Assembly: GCF_036588685.1 (NCBI RefSeq)
Contig: NC_086378.1
Span: forward strand, 47,982,686-48,046,685
Source of the DNA: Mytilus trossulus
Lineage: Eukaryota > Mollusca > Bivalvia > Mytilida > Mytilidae
Direction of reading: 5' to 3'
Length of the DNA stretch: 64,000 bases
The first letter of the stretch is position 1; the number at the start of each line of letters is the position of its first letter. The notes beneath the pieces were generated by a model that saw only the letters and a list, made by a program, of their open reading frames with translations, made no database searches and was not told the DNA's origin. The position numbers and the translations under genes were made by a program. Positions 55,782-64,000 of this stretch are shown one piece after another.

Positions 55782-56629
55782 TGCACTGCGATGTGTGCAT
55801 GTCATGGTGACTGTAAATAAACATGTATTCTTGGCCAAATAGTAATAATTTTAAATAATTTTTAGTACTATAGTGATTTTATTTTGTTTTAATCAATCTA
55901 TCCAAAACTCTAAATCAAAGAAATAGATTGAGGACTCATCTTTGAAATTTACGTCATATTTTTAACCGGAAGTGTCAACTTTATATCTAAATATTTACAA
56001 CATGCTAGAAAAAGTGGTTTTGAGGATAACTTTAAGCCAAAAGTTTAATGACCAGCACAAAATAAAATCATTTCTTTACATATTGAAAAAAATGAAAATT
56101 TGAATAAAAAATTGATATTTCTCTGTCCGCCATTTTGGATATAACCGGAAGAAAGTGTTTTTAAGACATATGTCTTATGCATTGTATCCATCAGAAACAC
56201 CAAAGAACGGTTCATACACAATGTAATGATAGTAGCAATACGTTAAAACACATTTCAGTTACCCTCCCTAAAAAATAAGCTTATTTAAGTACAATGTCAG
56301 CCATATTGGATTTTAACCGGAAGTGGGGTTTCATAAGACATTTAATCTATTTAATTTATTCAAAAGTAGTAAAAAAACAAAGGTCTGTACCAAATATTAT
56401 GATAGTAGCATGATAATAACACATTTTTACACGCTAGCCTTCGATATTGGGCTGATTTAAGTATGACGTCCGCCATTTTGGATTTTACCGGAAGTGAGAC
56501 ATTTTTTTCAAATGCCTCCCTATCTGAAATAAAAGAGTAATAGTTGAGGAAGGTCTATGCCAAATTTCATGCTTGTAACAGGATGTGCACAATTCGTCTG
56601 AAATATGCTTGTAGCCGCCGGACTATAAA

Positions 56630-56970
56630 GCATTTACATCTTGTAAACAGACGAAATGATCACTTCAATCAAATCATCATATACCAGCCTATTTATGAAA
56701 AGATATGAAAATAACTGCAATATACCTTTCAGCATGTTGATTTGAACAATAGCAAGTAGAACAGTACTTGTATATGTGAAAAGGTATCATTGTTTTTGAA
56801 ATATTGTAAACGAAATTTTTGAAAATAATCTTCAAACATAAAATTGAGAATAGAAATAGGGATTGGTTTTTGTTGTTGTTACCTTTTCTGACACCGGACT
56901 CAGACTTCTTTTATACTGAGTTTTAACTATTTTTTTCATTTGTAAGAGATAGAGGGGAGGGTTGAGATCT
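56630..56970. other. No recognised feature
   Basis: AT-rich flank of the inverted element; nothing supported. Confidence 0.3.
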
Positions 56971-56974
56971 CACA

Positions 56975-57245
56975 AACCATCTTTAATCCCTATGCATGTG
57001 TGCGCCTGTTTCTAGTCAGGAGATTCTAGCCTTTGTTGTTCTTGTATGTTTTTGATTTTAGTAAATTTATATGTTTTGGAGTTAATTATGGCGTACATTT
57101 TGACTGTACTAGTACATAGTTTTATTTAGATGCCAACTGAAGACCAACTCCGGGTTCGGGATTTTCGGGCTGTGTTGAATACACACGAGTGGCCTTCAGC
57201 TGCTATCTGCTATTTAGTCGGTTGTTGTCTCTTTGACATATTAAG
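56975..57245 (+). repeat. Repeat family C copy
   Basis: GATGCCAACTGAAGACCAAC, GGGATTTTCGGGCTGTGTTG, GTGGCCTTCAGCTGCTATCT, GTCGGTTGTTGTCTCTTTGA, CATATTAA; same order as at 6,150. A TTTCTAGTCAGGAGATTCTA box upstream may belong to a B-like neighbour. Confidence 0.65.
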
Positions 57246-57644
57246 TGCAGTATTACGGAGCATGTATGGAACGGATATACGCCGGGGATTGACTGTTTTA
57301 TTGTAATTTTAATTAGTGACAGTGTAACTTATGGATTAATATACTTGAAATTCGACTTAAATGTACAACTGATTGTGCTACTTTTTATTTACATTTTAGG
57401 GAGTTCTATTAGCCGTTTTGTAATTCGCTTCTTTAGCGGGATACATTTTAAACAGTTACTTTATGTCAATTTGGGAAGTTAGATGGCATGTCTTGGAGTT
57501 TGTATACTCTCTTTGGATTTAAAAACTTGTATTGTATATTCTTGATAACGTTTAAAAAAACAATTTTCATCATATGCCTTGACATTTTGTTAATGTAATT
57601 CCTGTTCTTATATTATACAGCAAATATTATGTTTCCAACAGGTT

Positions 57645-57840
57645 TTTTTTACCTAAATAAGGCCGTTAGTTTTCTCGTTTGGATTGTCTTATCGGGGCTT
57701 TTTATAGCTGACTTTGCGATATGGGCTTTGCTATTTGTTGAAGTCCGTACGGTGACCTATAGTTAATGTTTGATGTCATTTTGGTCTTTTGTGAATAGTT
57801 GTCTCATTGGCAATCATACCACATCTTCTTTTTTATATTA
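57645..57840 (+). repeat. Repeat family B, 3' half
   Basis: CTAAATAAGGCCGTTAGTTT, TGTCTTATCGGGGCTTTTTA, GAAGTCCGTACGGTGACCTA, AGTTGTCTCATTGGCAATCA, TACCACATCTTCTTTTTTAT. A well-preserved 3' end. Confidence 0.85.
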
Positions 57841-57899
57841 AGTGTTAACAACACTCGACTATTCACAAATATTATTTTTTAATGTAACAAAAATAATAC

Positions 57900-60860
57900 T
57901 AAAGTACGCAATGCTTTTATTTAATAGTAAACAGCTTTGCGTATTTATGTTTTGTTAACCGCCTTTTACATGTAATGTGATCATCTATAATTGTAAGGTC
58001 ATCCGTACTAACAACAACGGTTGTGGTCCAGATTTTGGACATAATCATCAACATGTTTGTTAACATTTGTCTCGTGTTATTGCAATGATCACGAGATAGA
58101 AATTGTTGTGTTTCTGTGGTCACATAAATTATCTTATTGATGTATTGTTTATTATTGGCCTCGTTTTTTTTATAAGATATGAAAGTATAATTAAAAATTA
58201 CAAGTCCTTTGTCAGAGTAGTCCTGCCTTCTCTTCGGACTCTAGATTTCAAAGCAATTAAATGTATTAAGGCACGGAAAATGATATACGATAATTATGTG
58301 CAAATGATCTTACAGGTTCTCTCTAACAAGACTTCAAATATCTTTCAAGTTAAGATACTACGACTATTTAAATATTCTAATGTGTGCAATAATTTTTTTT
58401 TTAAAAGACAGATATGTAAACAAAATCATATTTAATGAATACAGGTGTAGGATTTGTTCTTGTTTTGATTCGAACGCCACTGATAAATTTAACTTAGACG
58501 AAATGCGCGTTGTGCGCTTCAAATTATAACCCTGGTAACTTTGATGAACTGTTATGGAAATTGAATCAACAGACACACATAAACACTGTACAAGTATGTT
58601 GTAAATAATAAATACCTATTACAAAATTAGTCGGACCATCATGTTTGTTTTACAATATATTTTCCAATTTGAATTTAGTGTTCAACCGGTTAAATGTTAC
58701 TCAATGAGATTGATTCCATCCAAAACAAAAGCTAAACATGTTTGCCTCATTTGTGTTCTTCAAACCAGCAACTCTCTAATAAGAAGATCTATACTTTTAA
58801 AGCAAGCCAATAAAAATTGTATCAACGTTGGAAAAGACACTCATAGGGCATGCAGATAAATTAAGATTAACCATTTTGACATTCATGATCTGGGGAACGC
58901 TACTCAGAACTAACACCTGTCATTTAAACACCAGCATTCCTGGCATTGTTTTTAATTCAGTTCAATTAACTATGATTCCAGTTTTTCTGTTGAAAGTGTA
59001 GAGGGGAATTCCCCCAGAGTTATTGTGTCGGTCGTTCGTATATAACGTGCGTATTTCCACAGTGTAAAGATAATTTTAGAGTGTATCCTGTTAAATTAAA
59101 TATGCTAGTCTTATATCATGTATATAGTAAATAGCTATTGTGGCAATCAATTTACAGGAATCAAATATATCTGATTAGATCTTTTTTGTTGCTTATAACA
59201 AATATTGCAATGCTAGTGTCCCAAATGATAACAACAATGTGTGCGATGAATTTTGATTGATTATTCGTTCATTTAAAATTTATTATTTTTTATACAACGT
59301 CTACAAATAAACGAAACAAATTTTCGACTTCAATTCATTAAACGGCCCTTTATAGATTGTTGTTCAGTGCGAGCCAAGGCTACAATACATGACAAACTTA
59401 CACAAACAGAGCTATTCCAAGCTCTGCATAGAAAAAGACGTAACTGTTATATGTCCTATCTTAATTCTTGTATTGATTAGTTTTATATATAGTTTCCGTA
59501 TTCTTTTTTAATATTGATACATTTGCAATAAATACGACATTTACTAGATAAAAGCCATACACATAAATCATTAAGTGTAAAAGGTTAATTATCAAAAATA
59601 CCAAAAGCCTAGGAGAATTCAACACGAAAAATCCGTATGGCAAAATTAAAAGCTCAAGCACATCGAGCGAATTGGTAACAACTTTCATATTCCTGGCTTG
59701 GTTCAGGCATTATCTTATGTAGAAAATTGTGGATGAAACCTTAAGATGATTTCTTTTAAAATTCATTTTACATAAAAATAAATCAAGGGAGACATGACAA
59801 AGTTCTATCACATGTGCGCATCAGTAGTTTGTGTTTCTGCCTCTGAAATAAAGTACCTTAAAATAATTTTCGAAATTTGAAAATACGAGTATCATCTCGC
59901 TTGAGATTTCATTTATTTTCAGAATAAGTCAAATTCATTGTTCCCTGAAAAAAAAAGTCCAGAGTAATAAAACAAAATGCGTAAAGATTTAAAACGGGAA
60001 ATAAGTTTGTTTTTCATATATCATTAATTCATACAATGTCAGTGTATTCAACGTGCAAAACATTTAAAGTCTGTGGTTCTTCAAGGCATACATGAAAAAG
60101 CTAAATGAAATTCTGAATCAGATTGGTTGTTATGTCGATTTAAGCCACTTTAGCTAACATCTGTATTGATTTAGTTTTTAATAAATCTACAGATGTTTTG
60201 CACTATCGAAACAATTTTTATAAAGGACTTAAAAGATGTTGGCAATGTTTATGTATTTTCTGTAAATAGGGTTGATCTAACATATAGTAAAATTAGAAAT
60301 GTTTCCCTTTTTTGTTAACTGTACCCCGGAATCAAGTTAATTTCTCGAACTTACATTTGTTTCGAGGAATTGAAAAACATATTTAGAATACATTGGTGAA
60401 TTCCCTTTGTTTAAACTTGACTTTCATGTGGTAACGCCTTAGCTAGCTTATGTTTTTAAAGTAAACATTTACCATCTAAATTCCCCCTCTTTATTTAAAT
60501 TTTTTTAAACTGTCATACAGTGTCAAAGATCAGTTTATAGTCGTTTTGTTTTTGCGTAAAGATTTATAGACATTATAGACATAAGGACTCCAGTGAATAA
60601 GTTATGTCTTATAGCATATGTAATTTACTTTTAGCTAGAAAAGATGTTTTAATTGTAGCGCCTGATATAATGATAAACAGTCTGTAATAGCTGGACATGT
60701 GTGATTCTGATCTGTTCCAAACGTTACAAAGAGCAAGTCAAGTTGTACTACAGCAAACTCTAGAATTTTCAATTTCCATCTTCGAAAATAAAACGTTTGA
60801 ACCTGGTGTAGCATTCATTATGTAAACTTTATAATTCAATAACTTTTTTTATATGGACCA
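57900..60860. repeat. Second half of the large block duplication (partner of 44.15-46.9 kb)
   Basis: Matching landmarks: GTAAACAGCTTTGCGTATTT and TCTGTGGTCACATAAATTAT (57,930-58,135) with 44,190-44,385; GTGAATTCCCTTTG, CTTGACTTTCATGTGGTAAC and CTGTCATACAGTGTCAAAGA (60,395-60,530) with 46,440-46,570. Order and strand are the same. No intact gene is present. ORFs such as 58,103-58,435 have no counterpart in the partner. Confidence 0.5.
58462..58550 (+). repeat. Repeat family A, tail only
   Basis: GATTCGAACGCCACTGATAA, TTAGACGAAATGCGCGTTGT and CAAATTATAACCCTGGTAAC match the 3' 90 bp of family A. Confidence 0.7.
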
Positions 60861-60864
60861 TTTC

Positions 60865-61190
60865 ATATTTTAACAGAAAATTATGAAATATATATTCTTG
60901 TCCATAAAAGAAACATTTCTTTATTTTATCATGTTAACAAAAAGCATACTTCGATCTCATATTCAAACAACGTATTTCATACATTGTACTTTCAAAGGAT
61001 TTAATGTTTTCTCAAATCTTATCATCAGCCAAATGGGATCAGATACTGATCCGGGACTCTTGTTAACTGAAGTAAATAGCTATCTATGAAACTATTAGGT
61101 GAACTATTTATGTACTTTACATCACTGTCGGAGTTACGGGGAGAGGCAAGTGTCTTCAAACTAGTTTAACACCGCCTTAATGTATATATG
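60865..61190. other. No recognised feature
   Basis: A 68-codon frame (60,883-61,089) has no domain; otherwise blank. Confidence 0.3.
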
Positions 61191-61194
61191 CAGT

Positions 61195-61640
61195 CCAAAG
61201 TCAGTGGTTCACAATTGGGGATGGGCGTTTTATGCTGTTTTTCACATTTGATGTTCTTATATTGTTTTGCATATTTTGTCTTGTATTCTGCTGTCACACC
61301 ATTGACCAAGATTAGAGGAGGGTTAGAGCCGTCATTCTTGTCTAAACCCGCCTTATTCTGTATATGCCTGTCCAAGGTTAAGATGTTGTTATTCAGTGGT
61401 TGTCGTTTGTTGCTTTATATCATATTTAATTTTCGTTCATCATTTTGTACCTAATTCTGGTCGCAAGTGTCCTCGCTTGAATGGTTTTACATATTTGAAT
61501 GTAAGTCCTTTAACAGCTCACTATACATTATCCTTTTTGCTCATAACCGAAGGCCGTATAGTTACCTATAGTTGTTTTATTCTATGGCATTATGTTGTCT
61601 TAATGGCAATTATACCGCATCTTCTAATTTTTATGTGCAG
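61195..61640 (+). repeat. Repeat family B, diverged copy
   Basis: TGTCACACCATTGACCAAGA, TAAACCCGCCTTATTCTGTA, TATGCCTGTCCAAGGTTAAG, TTCAGTGGTTGTCGTTTGTT, GAAGGCCGTATAGTTACCTA, ATGGCAATTATACCGCATCT. Further fragments are near 61,885-61,980 and 62,165-62,205. Confidence 0.7.
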
Positions 61641-62315
61641 TGGAAATTTTATTTTGTTTTACTACGTTGCTCTGAAAAAGAACTGTTTGTTATAATAAAA
61701 ATTGTATAATATACTAAAAGAGCTTTAAGTTAGAGGAATAGATTTTCAGGTCATGATGATAGCAATTGTTTTATCTAGTTTGTTATCATTTTTGTTGTAT
61801 AAATCTATGCTAGCGGACTAAGAAACATAACTCATTTAATTTTAATTTGAAAAACTTCATATTTGCTATTTCTGCGTATTTTATAACTTGCAATGTGGTA
61901 TGGGTTTGGCTCTTTGCTGAAGGATATAAGATGACTTATAGTTGTTTTCTTTTACATCATTTAGTCTTTTGTTTATTAACCTTTTAGTTTTCCACTGACC
62001 GTAATGTGAATATTATTATAGTTTGTGAACTAGCTCAAGTGCCTGATTAGCTAGCTAATAGTAGTAACTTCTTCGATTTTTTAAAGTTACTTCTTTTATA
62101 AGTTTTGAAAGTTGAAATGTCAAATCTAAGTCACTATAACATATTTAACTTTATCAAACTATATGTTTCAAGTCAGGAATCTGAGGTACAGTGGTTGTCG
62201 TTTGTTCATGCCGTTACTTTTATGTTATTGTAACATTTATGTCGCGTCCTGACGTTAGATACGAAAAAATGCAGGCGTATAACTTGATTCGATTTTTTTT
62301 ATTATAATTTTTTTT

Positions 62316-62500
62316 ATGGTATGTTATAGATAATGCATATTTTAAGGTTTTTCTTGTCGTAGAACACACCGAGGGGTGTCAGGATTGATCAAATGAAAGA
62401 CCGACCGGAGGGAGGTCTTTCTTTGAACAATCCTGACACCCCGAGGTGTGTTCTACGACAAGAAAAACCTTAAAATATGCATTATCTGACTTATATACCG
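62316..62500. mobile_element. Near-perfect palindrome, about 185 bp
   Basis: Arms 62,328-62,399 and 62,416-62,487 are almost fully complementary: AGATAATGCATATTTTAAGG, TTTTTCTTGTCGTAGAACAC, ACC, then GGGGTGTCAGGATTG. An inner stem GAAAGACC/GGTCTTTC lies around GACCGGAGGGA. Only a few mismatches occur. Weaker complementarity (TATGGTAT with ATACCGTA) extends outward to 62,316 and 62,500. There is no ORF. It may be a compact MITE or fold-back element; no target duplication is certain. Confidence 0.85.
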
Positions 62501-62504
62501 TAAA

Positions 62505-63150
62505 AAATATTAATTTTATAAAGATTTGTAAAATTAGTATCCTTTTTTACCGACAACACTAAAGTGGGATATTCCTTTCTAATGCGTTCAGGTTTTCATA
62601 CGCCCTGCAGCTCATTTAAAATGTGAAATAAAACTCACTAAATAATTTAGATATAAACCTTTTAAAAATTGTTATCCATACACAATAAAAATATTACTGT
62701 AACTGCATGAAGTAAGACACAAATGTATTGTTACCATCCGATAACGGTGTATGACAAATACAAGACACATTGTAAGTTATTTATTGTACCACTTAGCTTA
62801 TGAAAAAGGGGGAGGGAGTATGTTTTTTTTCTATTTGTTATGTTATTTCTATCGCGGAAAAGTTGTTATTTTTTTAAACATTTTACTTGAATCGAATGAA
62901 AAATTCAGATTGTCTTTCTAATAGCAATACATTTTATTAAAAGATAACCAGGATAACATTATATACCCTCCGCACCCGACCCTTTCGTGAGTTACGTTAA
63001 TATTATGCAATAGAATATAAGATTATTTTATTAGTTGATCATTTAATAGAGTAAAAGGTAAACATAAATTTTAAAAAGATAAAAACTGACACGAAGACGA
63101 ATATAAATACATGTAGGTCACAGTATGATTTCCAATTCAGTGTGTATCGT
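62505..63150. other. No recognised feature
   Basis: AT-rich, no gene or repeat family identified. Confidence 0.3.
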
Positions 63151-63157
63151 TCTGAAC

Positions 63158-63205
63158 ATGCATGAAATATTTGCCACTAGACGTTAAGCAAGCAACCAAA
63201 ATTCA
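63158..63205 (+). repeat. Short dispersed motif shared with 34,990-35,035
   Basis: ATGCATGAAATATTTGCCAC, TAGACGTTAAGCAAGCAACC. I recall the CCACTGGACGTTAAGCAA form as common in bivalves. Confidence 0.55.
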
Positions 63206-63209
63206 TTCA

Positions 63210-63800
63210 ACCTATTCAGTTTGACTCTATAAGATTTTCAAAATCTTACACACGAATATGTTAAATCTGGATTTGTTTTATGAAAGTCTACATTAAAATT
63301 CATCTGACATCTATGATAATGTTTCTTTATTATATAGCGATAAATCAACAAAACTTCACGTTATTTGTTTCTAAAATTAAATTGCGGGAGTACAATGACG
63401 GTTTCTTTTACATGTATCATCGGTTGAACTTTAGAAAAATAAATTTCCAAATCAGCAACATAAAACTATAAGACGAATAAAATTTTGAAGTAAATCATAG
63501 ATTGCATGTTTATCAAGGGAAATAATGACCTTACACAGGTCATAATTTTATGCCTTGGAGCATATACCATTGAAACATGGTATCGTCCGGGTTGATTCTG
63601 AAAAAGAATGACCTGACGTTCTGAAAGAAATTAACTCCATATAGGTATATAACAAGTGTTTAAACAATTTAAGAAAAGTCTTTCTGAAATGAAGTATTTC
63701 TTATCATACTAAATTTGAAAGCGGTTTCCTCGTTTGGTATGATTACTCAATAAGGAAAAGCTAAGTATCCTCATTCCCATAATTGTTTGTTTTTATAGTG
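63210..63800. other. No recognised feature
   Basis: A 63-codon frame at 63,280-63,471 has no domain. Confidence 0.3.
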
Positions 63801-63804
63801 TTTT

Positions 63805-64000
63805 AAAGATGTTGACTGCTGTTCCCCTTTTTTTTTACATTTTTACCTATTATTTCTATTTGTTTTATTCCTGCACCGTTGTCAATATAATGGAATTCGA
63901 TACAGATTCCATACAAATGAGAGGTTTATCGAGCTATAAACTCAAGTTTAATGCATCATTTTCTACATAAAAATGCCTGTACCAAGTCAGAAATTTTACA
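63805..64000 (+). repeat. Repeat family D, truncated by the window end
   Basis: Head GATGTTGACTGCTGTTCCCC, then TATAATGGAATTCGATACAG, CAAATGAGAGGTTTATCGAG, CTATAAACTCAAG and TGCCTGTACCAAGTCAG. Confidence 0.75.

Larger units (their letters stand above)
52723..56626. mobile_element. 3.9-kb inverted-arm transposable element with decayed genes
   Basis: The ends are ATAGTCCGGCGGCT (52,723) and its reverse complement (ending 56,626). The left arm 52,723-54,148 and right arm 55,183-56,626 are inverted copies of each other over about 1.4 kb with moderate divergence. Each arm holds, from the end inward, a region of about 840 bp with repeated CACTTCCGG and AAAATGGCGG motif pairs, then the 3' part of a gene reading outward. 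The centre (54,150-55,180) holds a third, direct-orientation copy of the gene and the 5' part of the right-arm copy. No clean target duplication is visible. It could be a fold-back dimer of a DNA transposon or an inverted duplication of one. The gene is described in its own entries. Confidence 0.75.

Overview
Organism and overall character. This is AT-rich animal nuclear DNA with long stretches of non-coding sequence and many dispersed, degraded repeats. From memory, several of the repeat families match ones that are very abundant in marine mussels (Mytilus) and other bivalves. Examples are the module ending near 27,858 with TGTCTCATTGGCAATCATAC and the module carrying GACGAAACGCGCGTCTGGCG. 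A Mytilus-like bivalve is therefore the best guess, but this is recognition from memory and not a database result. There are no bacterial operons, rRNA genes, convincing tRNA genes or CRISPR arrays.

Genes. Three intact, intronless, probably secreted leucine-rich-repeat (LRR) proteins lie on the + strand: 23484-24578 (364 aa), 41104-42225 (373 aa) and 48821-49960 (379 aa). They share one architecture: signal peptide, an N-terminal Cys pair, an LP[WR]PM segment, a DCGQQTL motif, a few LRRs, and a C-terminal CxC...C...C cap, with no membrane anchor. The second and third are close paralogues, about two-thirds identical by hand alignment. They sit in a direct tandem block duplication (about 39.84-46.9 kb and 48.05-60.9 kb) that includes their TATA-box promoters. 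Secreted LRR-only proteins of molluscs are often discussed as immune recognition molecules; that role here is inference.

Mobile DNA. The clearest element is at 52,723-56,626. It has inverted arms of about 1.4 kb that carry decayed copies of a gene with EADT, DTDV and TGCDT motifs and a Cys-rich C-terminus, plus a third copy between the arms. Its 3' regions hold repeated CACTTCCGG-AAAATGGCGG motif pairs. Others are: an 895-bp PIF/Harbinger-like element with a TAA target duplication and poly(G)/poly(C) tracts in its ends (35,579-36,473), inserted in an older repeat; a 1.04-kb TIR element (29,544-30,583); a Tc1/mariner-like MITE (9,320-9,536); a 185-bp near-perfect palindrome (62,316-62,500); and a fragment of a transposon-associated gene running off the left edge.

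Layout. 0-16.8 kb: repeats and local duplications, with no confident gene. 16.8-18.6 kb: a bivalve-type repeat. 18.6-21 kb: nothing recognised. 21.07-22.8 kb: a 50-bp satellite array interrupted by a dispersed repeat. 23.4-24.6 kb: LRR gene 1. 25.4-39.9 kb: dense nested repeats. 39.85-50.4 kb: LRR genes 2 and 3. 50.4-64 kb: the inverted element, the second half of the block duplication, and scattered repeats. Family letters A-J are labels of convenience used only in this report.
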